DNA from: JBBDQZ01 sp040905705
Lineage (GTDB): Bacteria; Bacteroidota; Rhodothermia; Balneolales; Natronogracilivirgulaceae
DNA: 19,329 bases
Direction: 5' to 3'
Assembly: GCA_040905705.1 (NCBI GenBank)
Contig: JBBDQZ010000061.1
Span: forward strand, 1-19,329
The notes beneath the pieces were generated by a model. The model worked only from the letters and a program-made list of their open reading frames with translations. It ran no database searches and had not been told where the DNA came from. A program made the translations under genes and the position numbers. Positions 1 to 8,060 of the stretch are shown one piece after another. How positions within the stretch are numbered: position 1 is the stretch's first letter; each line of letters begins with the position of its first letter.

Positions 1-98
1 CACTTTTAATTGAAATTTAAACCAAAGATAATCCGGGGTTTTTCAAAGGCCCCATAAAGTAATTCCTGAAATTTACAAACGGCTATGAATGAGTTGTC

Positions 99-1391
99 CT
101 ATTCATGAGTGGACGGTTTTGTGGATTTTTGATTCGGGAAATCAATTTTTTTATCGGACCACTCAATTTCAAAGGACTGTCCGGTGACAAAGTCACTGGC
201 TGCGCGTATCCATTGGTTCTTCTGATAAATACGGGTATATCCCTTTTTCAATGCGGTGTTGGGATCGGCTGAAATAAGTCTGTGATCATGTTCACTCCAT
301 GCAGACTTTTTTTCCAGAAGCAGCAAGTCGGTTTTGTGCGCAATTAATTCGGCAACATGTCGGAGCCGTTCCCGGTACCGGGTTGTTCTGATTTCAAGTA
401 TGCGGTTCAACTGCATGCATTGCCGGGACAGTAATTCCTCGCTGTGTTGTATCCGATTCTTGACTTTATGGAGAGCGAAGTTGTCTCTGAATCGGGAAAC
501 ATTGTTTTTATGCTGCTGTAAGGCATCACGAATTTGCTTTTCCATCACCATCTGTAAGTCATCGAGTTTCAAACGCAGATCATTGATGTCCGGAACGGCC
601 ATGACGATCGCCTGGGTTGGGGTTGCGGCACGTGCATCGGCAACGAAATCTGAAATACTGAAGTCGGTTTCATGTCCTACCGCACTTATTACAGGAATGG
701 GGCATTCAGCAATCGCACGGGCGACGCTTTCTTCATTGAATGCCCACAAGTCTTCCAATGAACCACCGCCACGTGCAATAATCAACAGATCTACTTTACT
801 TTGCCGGGAAAAGAACCGTATACCTTCTGTGATTTCAGGTGCAGCCAGTAACCCTTGAACGGATGCATGATAGAGTCGGACCTCAACAAGCGGATATCTT
901 ACCTCAAGGGTAATTCGCATATCCTGAAACGCTGCTCCTGTTGACGAGGTGATGATCCCAATTACGGCCGGGAATTTTGGCAAGTCGCGCTTTTGATCCG
1001 GATCAAACAACCCTTCCTTCTCCAGTTTGTTTTTGAGCCGTTCAAAAGAAAGTTGCAGTGCGCCCGGGCCGGCTTCCCGGACGAACTCCACAATCATTTG
1101 ATATCGGCCGTGAGGTGCATATACCTGTAATGCACCACCGGTGACAACTTCCTGGCCGTGTAAAGGAGTTTCATTCAGTTGCTTGCGGCGAGCATTCCAT
1201 ATTACACAGGAAAGTTGTGCTCCCCCATCCTTCAGGGTGAAATAAAGATGTCCGTTTCTGCTCGTTTTTGGCTGGCTCACTTCGCCGCGTACCTGTATCC
1301 ATGAGAATTGATCTTCAATCAGCAGTTTGATTTCTTCAGTCAATTCAGTAACGGAAAGAATACTCGGATTATCGTCGGGGGTTGTAAGCAT
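99..1391 (-). CDS. xseA: Exodeoxyribonuclease VII large subunit
   Basis: This 430-residue protein is the large, catalytic subunit of exonuclease VII, which degrades single-stranded DNA into oligonucleotides in the cytoplasm. The N-terminal OB-fold (about residues 12-110) contains the family pattern WIQVRGEVSQ followed by GHLYFTLKD. The catalytic domain shows IGIITSSTGAAFQD, IARGGGSLEDLWAFNEE and AVGHETDFSISDFVAD, all hallmarks of XseA. A long helical, coiled-coil-like region (about residues 270-370) and a short C-terminal domain (KKGYTRIY) follow, so the length and order are normal. The ATG at 1389-1391 is preceded by no Shine-Dalgarno sequence. The small subunit gene xseB often follows xseA, but the 98 nt downstream on this strand hold no xseB start, so xseB must lie elsewhere or beyond the window. 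Divergently placed from pyrC. Identification is secure. Confidence 0.96.
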   Translation of the reverse strand: MLTTPDDNPSILSVTELTEEIKLLIEDQFSWIQVRGEVSQPKTSRNGHLYFTLKDGGAQLSCVIWNARRKQLNETPLHGQEVVTGGALQVYAPHGRYQMIVEFVREAGPGALQLSFERLKNKLEKEGLFDPDQKRDLPKFPAVIGIITSSTGAAFQDMRITLEVRYPLVEVRLYHASVQGLLAAPEITEGIRFFSRQSKVDLLIIARGGGSLEDLWAFNEESVARAIAECPIPVISAVGHETDFSISDFVADARAATPTQAIVMAVPDINDLRLKLDDLQMVMEKQIRDALQQHKNNVSRFRDNFALHKVKNRIQHSEELLSRQCMQLNRILEIRTTRYRERLRHVAELIAHKTDLLLLEKKSAWSEHDHRLISADPNTALKKGYTRIYQKNQWIRAASDFVTGQSFEIEWSDKKIDFPNQKSTKPSTHE

Positions 1392-1503
1392 TGAAGGGGG
1401 TAATGAAAAGGCGAAACTGTATCGGGAAAAAGGATGGAGACAGCATCAGATATACGATTTAGAAAAAAAAAGTAAATGGACATGTATTTTCTGATGAATG
1501 GGT

Positions 1504-1511
1504 TATATTTG
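1504..1511 (+). promoter_or_regulatory. Candidate -7 promoter element of pyrC
   Basis: TATATTTG is an exact match to the Bacteroidota -7 consensus TAnnTTTG. It lies about 97 nt upstream of the pyrC start in the 216-nt gap between the divergent xseA and pyrC genes. The -33 region is weak: ATG rather than TTG at 19 nt spacing. A leader of about 90 nt would result. Motif match only. Confidence 0.35.
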
Positions 1512-1607
1512 GAACGGTATCAGATCAATTTTCCCGTCAGAGAGGTTGATTTGAAGCCAGACCCACCCGGAACACGCACATAGTTGATGTTATAATAACC
1601 AGATGTA

Positions 1608-2903
1608 ATGAGCAAAAAAAACGACTTGATTATAAAGAATGTCCGTCCGGTCAGTGAATCGGAAGGCGGTAAAAAATCTGTGGATATCCGCATACGTAAT
1701 GGAGTTATTAATAAAATACAACCGGAACTGACTCCGGAGAAGAAAGAGTTTGTCTATGACGGAGCAGGAGCTTATGTGTCGCCCGGCTGGATGGATATGC
1801 ATGTACATTTCAGGGAACCCGGTTATGAACATAAGGAGACCATTGTCACGGGTTGTAATGCCGCATCTGCCGGCGGGTTTACGGCGGTGGCATGCATGCC
1901 AAACACCGACCCGCCTGTTCATACCCGTGATGTGGTGGAATATATCGTCAGGCGGGCTGCGGGTTTACCGGTAGATGTCTATCCGATCGGAACCGTATCA
2001 AAAAACCGTTCCGGTAATTCACTTACAGAAATGGCCGATATGAAGGAGGGGGGGGCCGTCGCATTTAGTGACGACGGTGATCCGGTTCAGGATAGCCGGC
2101 TGATGAGAATCGCACTTGAATATTCGGCTATGCTGAACGTGCCTATCATCAATCATGAAGAGGACCTGCCACTGTCCCGGCCGGGACATATGCATGAAGG
2201 CCGGGTATCAACAAGGCTTGGACTGGATGGCAGCCCTTCTATTGCAGAGGAAGTGATGATCGCCCGTGACATATTACTTGCGGAGCTTACTGGTGGCCAT
2301 GTTCATGTGGCACACATAAGCACCAGAAAAGGCGTAGAGTTGGTAAGGGAGGCGAAAGCAAAAGGGATCCGTGTGACCTGCGAGGTTTGTCCGCATCACT
2401 TTGATTTGACAGATGAAGAAATCGAGCGCCGGAATTTTGATACAAACTGGAAGATGCATCCGCCACTGCGTACATCAGATGATGTAGAGGCGATGATTGA
2501 AGGGTTAAAAGACGGTACAATTGATGTAATTTGTACCGATCATGCTCCGCACTCTGTGGATGAAAAAGAAGTGGAGTTTATCTATGCACCGAATGGTATT
2601 ATCGGACTGGAAACAGCATGGAGCATTATTTGCAAACAGTTGCTGAATTCAGGCCGGATGACGTTGAAGGAAATTATCAGGAAACTGGTAGTTAATCCCA
2701 GAGAGATTTTACATATACCGTGTCCCCGGCTGGAGGAAGGGGAGAAGGCGAACCTTACGATATTCAATACATCGGAAAAATGGGTTTGTGACAAAGACCT
2801 GATTCGTTCGCGTTCGGTAAATACACCTTATCTCAATCAACAGCTTGTAGGGCGGGCTGTAGCTATTTACAACAATCGTCAGTTTGTCCTTGTGAATACT
2901 TAA
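1608..2903 (+). CDS. pyrC: Dihydroorotase (amidohydrolase family)
   Basis: Dihydroorotase catalyses the reversible cyclisation of N-carbamoyl-L-aspartate to L-dihydroorotate, the third step of pyrimidine synthesis, in the cytoplasm. The 431-residue protein has the amidohydrolase TIM-barrel metal ligands. DMHVHFREPG gives H65 and H67, NHEED gives H183, VAHIST gives H236, and CTDHAPHS gives D311. The substrate loop CMPNTDPP (residues 96-103) and the SDDGDPV segment (D155) are class I dihydroorotase signatures. The length is normal. The ATG start has no Shine-Dalgarno sequence, like most genes here, and a candidate promoter lies upstream at 1504-1511. The TAA stop overlaps the stop of the convergent aminomutase gene inside one TTAA. 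With all metal-binding residues kept, this should be an active enzyme and not a non-catalytic PyrC-like subunit. Class I enzymes are labelled pyrC in some genomes and pyrX or similar in others. Confidence 0.95.
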   Translation: MSKKNDLIIKNVRPVSESEGGKKSVDIRIRNGVINKIQPELTPEKKEFVYDGAGAYVSPGWMDMHVHFREPGYEHKETIVTGCNAASAGGFTAVACMPNTDPPVHTRDVVEYIVRRAAGLPVDVYPIGTVSKNRSGNSLTEMADMKEGGAVAFSDDGDPVQDSRLMRIALEYSAMLNVPIINHEEDLPLSRPGHMHEGRVSTRLGLDGSPSIAEEVMIARDILLAELTGGHVHVAHISTRKGVELVREAKAKGIRVTCEVCPHHFDLTDEEIERRNFDTNWKMHPPLRTSDDVEAMIEGLKDGTIDVICTDHAPHSVDEKEVEFIYAPNGIIGLETAWSIICKQLLNSGRMTLKEIIRKLVVNPREILHIPCPRLEEGEKANLTIFNTSEKWVCDKDLIRSRSVNTPYLNQQLVGRAVAIYNNRQFVLVNT

Positions 2904-4318
2904 TAGACCTTTTCTATTACCGTTTGCAGATCAAGAGATTCGGTATGGCCGTTTAGTCCTGTTGTTTCACACAACGAGGCATACTCTTTTTCAAAAAAGA
3001 ACTCGTTTTCCCCAAAAGCCGGTTCGAGGTCGTCGAGCCAGACAGCATTTTTGTTGTATTTGGCAAAAAACGGACGGCCGACCCACTCGGGATTTCTAGC
3101 TTGCAGGAATTGCAGGGTAAATACTTTTTCTCCGGCGATTTCACTTACTCCGAGTATATGCACTTTGCCCGGGCCGGCAGACATGCTTGGACCACGGACT
3201 GTGCGGGCGATACCGCTGATCTGATTATAAGCTCCGCGAAAAATTTGCCAGGCTTTTTCCAAAGGGATGTCGAAATGATGCCGGGCACCGGTATCACGCA
3301 CGACAAACATATAATAAGGAATCATGCCCTGTTTTACCTGTTCACGCCACATGTCGGCCCAGGTACCTGAATGGTCATTTATATATCGTAACAAAGGGGA
3401 CTGCGTTCTGATCAGTGCTCCGGTGGAGCGTACCCGCCGAACAGCTTCTTTGTGAATTTCATTTTCCAGTTCGACAGGGTGGGAGTAGTGCCCCATCAAG
3501 GCAAGATGAATACCGGAGTTGGATACCTTTTCAAAAAGTTTGAGTAACTCGTCGGCATCCCGGTCCGTTACAAATTTATATGGCCAGTAACTCAATGCTT
3601 TTGTGCCAATCCGAATATTTTTAAGATTGGGCAGATCTGCGTTGAGCAGTGGTTCAATATATGATGCCAGGACGTTCGCTTTCATGATGAGCGGGTCGCC
3701 ACCGGTGAAAAGCACATCGGTGATTTCAGGATGCTCTTTCAGGTAATCCACCAGTAATTCGGATTCCTTCATGGCGAATTTCAGTTCTTCGATACCAACG
3801 AATTGTGGCCATCGGAAGCAGAAACTGCAATATGCATGGCATGTTTGTCCCTGGCTCGGGAAAAACAGGGTAGTTTCCTGATATTTATGCTGCATTCCTT
3901 CCAGTGATTCACAATCCAGTTGTGGTGTATTTTCCTCTTTCTGGCCGGCCGGATGGGGATTCAGTTGCATCCGGATTTCATTTGCTGTTTTTTTGATTTC
4001 CTCTTTTGCTGCCCTCTGTTTCAATACCTCTGCCATTTTATTGAAATGGTGTGGCTTAAGCATGGTTCTTTGAGGAAAAGTGAGATGAAAGATGGGATCT
4101 TCGGGTATATTGTCCCAGTTGATCAGCTCCTCAATCACATAATTATTCACTTTAAAAGGAAGTACATTCCCAACCACCCGGATAGCAAATCGAATGTCTT
4201 CAGATAATTTTTGTATTTGGGGGATCTTCTCAAAATTTCTCAGACTATATGATTTATACTTCGGAGCTTTCCCCTCTGTAAAAAATGATTCTTTGGGTTT
4301 TTGAGCGAAGTATGCCAC
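2900..4318 (-). CDS. KamA-family radical SAM aminomutase, substrate uncertain
   Basis: A 472-residue member of the lysine 2,3-aminomutase family, which uses a 4Fe-4S cluster, S-adenosylmethionine and PLP to move an amino group between adjacent carbons. The cluster motif CxxxCxxC is C160/C164/C167 (TCHAYCSFC), the SAM-binding TGGDPL is at 205-210, and GHYSHPVELE (276-285) matches the family's THFNHP segment. K385 in AGPGK aligns with the PLP lysine. Against remembered clostridial lysine 2,3-aminomutase, two ungapped blocks put R341 where the substrate Asp293 sits and S378 where Asp330 sits, so lysine is an unlikely substrate. A beta-amino acid product from an acidic or other substrate is an inference. 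The start is GTG at 4316-4318, supported by a full AAGGAGGT ribosome site six nt upstream, unusual in this window. The leader is structured. Family secure, substrate open. Confidence 0.88.
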   Translation of the reverse strand: MAYFAQKPKESFFTEGKAPKYKSYSLRNFEKIPQIQKLSEDIRFAIRVVGNVLPFKVNNYVIEELINWDNIPEDPIFHLTFPQRTMLKPHHFNKMAEVLKQRAAKEEIKKTANEIRMQLNPHPAGQKEENTPQLDCESLEGMQHKYQETTLFFPSQGQTCHAYCSFCFRWPQFVGIEELKFAMKESELLVDYLKEHPEITDVLFTGGDPLIMKANVLASYIEPLLNADLPNLKNIRIGTKALSYWPYKFVTDRDADELLKLFEKVSNSGIHLALMGHYSHPVELENEIHKEAVRRVRSTGALIRTQSPLLRYINDHSGTWADMWREQVKQGMIPYYMFVVRDTGARHHFDIPLEKAWQIFRGAYNQISGIARTVRGPSMSAGPGKVHILGVSEIAGEKVFTLQFLQARNPEWVGRPFFAKYNKNAVWLDDLEPAFGENEFFFEKEYASLCETTGLNGHTESLDLQTVIEKVY

Positions 4319-4326
4319 TGAAACCT
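4319..4326 (-). promoter_or_regulatory. Shine-Dalgarno region before the GTG start of the aminomutase
   Basis: On the minus strand the sequence reads AAGGAGGTTTCA directly before GTG. The core AAGGAGGT is therefore 4-6 nt from the start codon (its bases extend to about 4332). It fixes the GTG start at 4318 and stands out because xseA, pyrC, both peptidase genes, accD and the subunit genes lack such a site. Confidence 0.75.
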
Positions 4327-4369
4327 CCTTGTTACAATTCGAAATTAGTCTTCAGTCGTATCCAACTGT

Positions 4370-4415
4370 TAGTACGAATGGCCTTATTCGTACTACCGGC
4401 ATTCCCATTAGCCGG
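4370..4415 (-). promoter_or_regulatory. Paired hairpins in the leader of the aminomutase gene
   Basis: Two adjacent inverted repeats lie 50-100 nt upstream of the GTG start. The first has 10-bp perfect arms TAGTACGAAT (4370-4379) and ATTCGTACTA (4386-4395) around a 6-nt loop. The second has arms CCGGC (4396-4400) and GCCGG (4411-4415) around 10 nt. A third possible stem, CTGCC/GGCAG, is at about 4480-4499. The arrangement could be a cis-regulatory RNA leader or an operator. I do not recognise a known riboswitch class. The 398-nt gap 4319-4716 otherwise holds the palindrome and terminator listed separately and no convincing gene. Confidence 0.5.
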
Positions 4416-4565
4416 GTATCCTGTATGTTGTGAGATAGTCTGTTCGAGTTTAACGCCCGAAAATTTGCGCGTACGACCTCTGCCACTTCGTTTCGGCAGC
4501 AGAGAAACTAAATATAGACAAAAGAATGCTAAACTCCAGAAGCATAGTGATGTTGTATAATACTG

Positions 4566-4599
4566 TTAATTATAACTTTAGGCATAAAGTTATAATTAA
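4566..4599. repeat. Perfect 15-bp AT-rich inverted repeat
   Basis: Arms TTAATTATAACTTTA (4566-4580) and TAAAGTTATAATTAA (4585-4599) are perfect reverse complements around the 4-nt loop GGCA. It sits between the start side of the aminomutase gene and the terminator of the peptidase operon. It could be a regulator-binding palindrome or a secondary AU-rich hairpin. No function can be read from the sequence. Confidence 0.8.
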
Positions 4600-4604
4600 A
4601 TTTT

Positions 4605-4644
4605 ATTAAAAAAGCCCTGTGGCTCACCTTGCCCGTACAGGGTT
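4605..4644 (-). terminator. Rho-independent terminator of the M16 peptidase operon
   Basis: Read on the minus strand, arms AACCCTGT and ACAGGGCT (with one G-U pair) enclose about 16 nt that can form an inner GGC/GCC stem, and the arm runs directly into TTTTTT. It lies about 75 nt after the stop of the lipoprotein M16 gene, the expected place for the end of that operon. Confidence 0.65.
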
Positions 4645-4716
4645 AACCTTTATGAATATGAATTATTGTGATGACGAATCTTTTGCAGCACAGGCATACA
4701 AAAGAAAGGTACTGAC

Positions 4717-6144
4717 TTAATAGGGGATGGAAATATCGATTTCCGTAAAATCTCCGAATTGGGTTAACTGCTCTTCTACGAGTTCTTTGTTACCGACAAT
4801 TAAAAATTTCATATTCCCAGGCTTTACATATTCATTGGCAACCCGTTGAATGTCTTCAACCGTAACATTCAGCACTTCTTCAAGATAGCGATCGAAGGCA
4901 TTTTCGGGTAATCCCAGGTTATAATTATTCATACGTTCGGACAGAATTCGGGAGTAACTGTCAAAACGAAAAATGTCCCTGTTAAACATTCGTTCTTTGG
5001 TCTCATCCAGTTCTTGCTGGCTTACAGGTTCAAGTTGAAGTCTCTTAATTTCGGCAAGAGTAGCTTCGAGTGCTTCTAATGTTGTTTCGGCTGCTGTACT
5101 TAATCCAGCGAAGAAGATACCGGGGTAACGGACATTGCTTCCGAATGATCCGGATACGCCATATGCAAGGCCCTGCCGGGTACGGACTTCCTGCATCAGA
5201 CGTCCTGAAAATCCACCGCTTAATATTTGATTCATCACTTGTAACGCTGCATAATCCGGATTGTCCCTGTAGCCTCCGATGTGTCCCATTCGAATCTGGC
5301 TTTGATTCATATTGCTTTTATGGGCAAAATAGTATGCTTCATCGAATTCATAGTCTACCTTGGGTAATTCCACTTCAACAGGTTGACCTTTATCAAATAA
5401 GGAAAAGGCTTTTTCGAGTTGATGGCGTATCGTCTCTGAGTCAAAATCACCCACTACACCGACAAGCATGTTGCTGCCCTGATAGGTTTTGGCATGAAAT
5501 TGCACCACATCCTCTCTGGTGATATTATCTATCGTGTTGTATTCTATTAGACGGCTATACACGGAGTTTTCACCGTAGATTAATTTTCGGAATTCCCGGT
5601 TAGCTACCGAAGATGCTTCTTCATTACGACGTGAAATAGCTGTCCTGTGTCGCGTTTTGGCCAATTCCAGACGTTCTTGTGAAAAGAGCGGATTTTTCAG
5701 TAAATCGGTAAATACTGGAAGCAGTTCGTTGAAATCTTCTTTCAGTACGTTCATTTGAGCAGAACCGGTTGAAAGTCCGAATTCGGTTTCCATGATGGCT
5801 GCCTTGTTTTCAAGCAATTCATTGAGTTCTTCTTCGGGGTATTTTTCTGATCCGCCTGATCTCAACACGGTGCCGGTTATGGAGGCAAGCCCCACTTTTT
5901 GAGCAGGGTCCATCCATGATCCGCCGTTTATGATAACACTTACATTGATAAGTGGTAATTCATTGTCTTTGAGCAGAAAGAATTCAATACCGTTAAAACG
6001 GAAACGTTCGATATTGGGAGTTGCAAATTGTTTGGGTTCATGGAATTCAAGTTCTTCATGAGGGTTTTTCAAGGCTTGTTCACCGATGCTGCAACCGGTT
6101 ACAAGTATTATTATGATGAGTATGGTGAAGGGGCTATGGTTCAT
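4717..6144 (-). CDS. M16 peptidase-like lipoprotein subunit without zinc motif
   Basis: A 475-residue insulinase-fold (M16) protein. The N-terminus is a lipoprotein signal with the lipobox LVTGC (Cys18), so it should be anchored in a membrane facing the periplasm. Two M16 halves are visible. The first starts at about residue 45 and includes INGGSWMDP and GLASITGTVLRSGG, where catalytic members have HxxEH. That motif is missing, so this subunit should not bind zinc. The second half keeps the R...Y segment (SGRLMQEVRTRQGLAYGVSG, about 325-344) that contributes to substrate binding in heterodimeric M16 enzymes. It follows the zinc-binding M16 gene by 25 nt, so the two should be co-transcribed and probably form a heterodimer, as in mitochondrial processing peptidase and bacterial M16 pairs. 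Family identity is firm. The natural substrate is unknown. Confidence 0.9.
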   Translation of the reverse strand: MNHSPFTILIIIILVTGCSIGEQALKNPHEELEFHEPKQFATPNIERFRFNGIEFFLLKDNELPLINVSVIINGGSWMDPAQKVGLASITGTVLRSGGSEKYPEEELNELLENKAAIMETEFGLSTGSAQMNVLKEDFNELLPVFTDLLKNPLFSQERLELAKTRHRTAISRRNEEASSVANREFRKLIYGENSVYSRLIEYNTIDNITREDVVQFHAKTYQGSNMLVGVVGDFDSETIRHQLEKAFSLFDKGQPVEVELPKVDYEFDEAYYFAHKSNMNQSQIRMGHIGGYRDNPDYAALQVMNQILSGGFSGRLMQEVRTRQGLAYGVSGSFGSNVRYPGIFFAGLSTAAETTLEALEATLAEIKRLQLEPVSQQELDETKERMFNRDIFRFDSYSRILSERMNNYNLGLPENAFDRYLEEVLNVTVEDIQRVANEYVKPGNMKFLIVGNKELVEEQLTQFGDFTEIDISIPY

Positions 6145-6169
6145 GGTATTACTTGTAATAGTTTGGTAA

Positions 6170-7711
6170 TCAGTTAGTGGAATTTGTATCGTCCACCCGG
6201 GTTTGTATAGAACCTACTGTACGGTTACTTTTTTGGAAATACATCCCGGCCACTCGTTGCAAATCCTCAATGGTAACTTCCGTTAACTTGTCCAGATCAG
6301 TGAATATGGTTCTCCAATCGCCTTTTTTTGCATGAGTTTGTGCTAAATTCAACGCCATATTCTGATTGGAATTCAGGCCACGTACGACCGATGCACGTAT
6401 ATTCGTTCGCACCCTCTCGAGTTCTTCCCTGCGTAAAGTTCCCTCACGAATTCGATCTAATTCCTCGTACACCGCATTTTCTATATCGGAAACATCTATT
6501 CCCCTGTTAGGAACAGCGTAGATGATAAATAATCCCGGATAACGATCACCAGGATATCCGTTAAATCCGCCTATCTGTAAAGCCATTTGTTCTTCAGTAA
6601 CCAGTCGGCGATACAACCGTGATGTCCTGCCGTCAAACAGGATGCCGCTCAACAGGTCCAGGGGTATGGCATCCGGATGGTTTGCATCAACAGTATGGTA
6701 ACCGATCATCAAAACGGGTTGACTCTCCTCTTCTATTACAAAGCGTCTTTCTCCTCGCTGTGGTGGTTCAATGGTCAGTAGTTGTGGGGGAGGAGATGCA
6801 GCCGGCATATCACCGAAATAGGTTTCAGCATAGGCCCGCATCAGATCAGGATCAACATCCCCGGCAATGGCTATAGTCATGTTGGAAGGCACGTAATGAC
6901 GCTCGTAGAAGTTCATGGCATCGCTCATATTGACCGCTTCAATATCGGATGGCCAACCAATGGGAAGGTGCTTGTAAGTGTGTGCAGAAAAGGCGACAGA
7001 AACGAATTCCTCAATCAATCGGCCAAAAGGTGAATTGTCGATTCGGTCGCGGCGTTCTTCCATGATGACGTTTTTTTCTGTATAAAACTCGCGCATGACC
7101 GGATTTTTAAATCGATCGGCTTCCAGGGCAAACCAGAGTTCGGCCTTGTGCTGCGGAAGGCTGTAGAAGAAGGCGGTTTCATCAGCGTTGACATAGGCAT
7201 TCAGTCCAACCGCCCCCTCCTGTTCGACAATCTGGCTGAATTCATTGTTAACTACATATTCACCAGCTTTTTCCCGCAGTTGTTCAAATTCAGACCGGAG
7301 TTCATCCAGCTTTTCCTTATCTGGGGCGGGTTTTCGGGAGGCTGTCAACCAGGCCTTGTAGGCATCATCCAGATTTTTCAGTACAACTTTCTCTTCTTCC
7401 CAGTTGGTTGTGCCAATTGTTTTGGAGCCCTGAAAAGCCATGTGTTCAAAAACGTGTGTAATCCCGGTTTTTCCGACAGGCTCATTGGCGGATCCTGCCT
7501 GGACATGAGTCACAAAACTGGCAACCGGAGCTACTTTTCTCTGAATGATAATAAAGGTCAGCCCGTTTTCCAGTGTAAATTCGGTGACTTTTTGTTCAAA
7601 AGCATCCAGGTCCTGAGCCTGGGCCGGAAGGGATGTGACCGATATCCATAGTGATAAGAACAGGGCGACAGCGAACGCTGAAATGAGCCAATAAAATTTA
7701 TGCATCAACAT
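6170..7711 (-). CDS. M16 zinc metallopeptidase, catalytic subunit
   Basis: A 513-residue secreted M16 peptidase. The signal peptide is about residues 3-32 (hydrophobic core followed by LPAQA), which suggests translation may begin at the second ATG (Met3). The zinc motif HxxEH is HVFEH at residues 86-90. The third ligand is probably E212 in FYTEKNVIMEER. The spacing of 126 residues exceeds the usual 74-76 because a charged, helical insertion of about 50 residues lies at about 105-160 (rich in Lys and Glu, DKEKLDELRSEFEQLREK). NAYVNADETAFFYSLP and a second, non-catalytic half (GILFDGRTSRLYRRLVTE) complete the fold. First gene of a two-gene operon with the M16 lipoprotein. It should act on periplasmic peptides or proteins. 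No promoter was recognised in the 349-nt gap before tsaB. Confidence 0.93.
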   Translation of the reverse strand: MLMHKFYWLISAFAVALFLSLWISVTSLPAQAQDLDAFEQKVTEFTLENGLTFIIIQRKVAPVASFVTHVQAGSANEPVGKTGITHVFEHMAFQGSKTIGTTNWEEEKVVLKNLDDAYKAWLTASRKPAPDKEKLDELRSEFEQLREKAGEYVVNNEFSQIVEQEGAVGLNAYVNADETAFFYSLPQHKAELWFALEADRFKNPVMREFYTEKNVIMEERRDRIDNSPFGRLIEEFVSVAFSAHTYKHLPIGWPSDIEAVNMSDAMNFYERHYVPSNMTIAIAGDVDPDLMRAYAETYFGDMPAASPPPQLLTIEPPQRGERRFVIEEESQPVLMIGYHTVDANHPDAIPLDLLSGILFDGRTSRLYRRLVTEEQMALQIGGFNGYPGDRYPGLFIIYAVPNRGIDVSDIENAVYEELDRIREGTLRREELERVRTNIRASVVRGLNSNQNMALNLAQTHAKKGDWRTIFTDLDKLTEVTIEDLQRVAGMYFQKSNRTVGSIQTRVDDTNSTN

Positions 7712-8060
7712 GGATCTATTGATTGAATTTGTGTAATTAACAACAGGCCTACAAAAGGAATGTTATCTGGATACCCTAAAATAAAATATTTCTGAAACGT
7801 AGAGTATTAAGAAACAGATATACAATGGAAATCAAAAATTGCGATTTCATAATGAGTATACCAGGTAAATTACATAAAATTACTGTTGAAAATTTCAGGT
7901 CATTCGTTATTGAATGTGGCTCTGCAATGACAGGAATATGTAGATATTGTGTGGTCATTAAGGGAAAACTTGTATTTTTAAAACATTCCGGAAGTTTGAA
8001 TAATTGATAACAGTGTTGTTCGAACACATACATAACCTGAATCCAGTTATCTTAGTAGTG
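7712..8060. other. Divergent intergenic region between the M16 operon and tsaB
   Basis: This AT-rich stretch of 349 nt should hold the promoters of the leftward peptidase operon and the rightward tsaB-accD pair. Short open frames on both strands have no ribosome sites, no recognisable motifs and poor composition, and I do not call them genes. I found no promoter match good enough to place. Confidence 0.5.

Noticed and set aside
31..56. GGGG...CCCC inverted repeat downstream of xseA, considered as a terminator
   Set aside because: Only four good base pairs and no T-run on either strand.
334..858. 174-codon plus-strand frame inside xseA
   Set aside because: It is a shadow of xseA, which has unmistakable family motifs on the minus strand.
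4285..4560. 91-codon open frame on the plus strand upstream of and overlapping the aminomutase start
   Set aside because: It has no ribosome site or family motifs, it overlaps the other gene's start, and it runs through the hairpin arms of the leader.
4319..4560. Lysine or other known riboswitch upstream of the KamA homologue
   Set aside because: There are several stems, but I could not match any known aptamer core, so I report only structured leader hairpins.
7825..8007. 60-codon open frame on the plus strand before tsaB, and a longer one on the minus strand over the same DNA
   Set aside because: No Shine-Dalgarno sequence, no signal or domain pattern, composition typical of AT-rich non-coding DNA.
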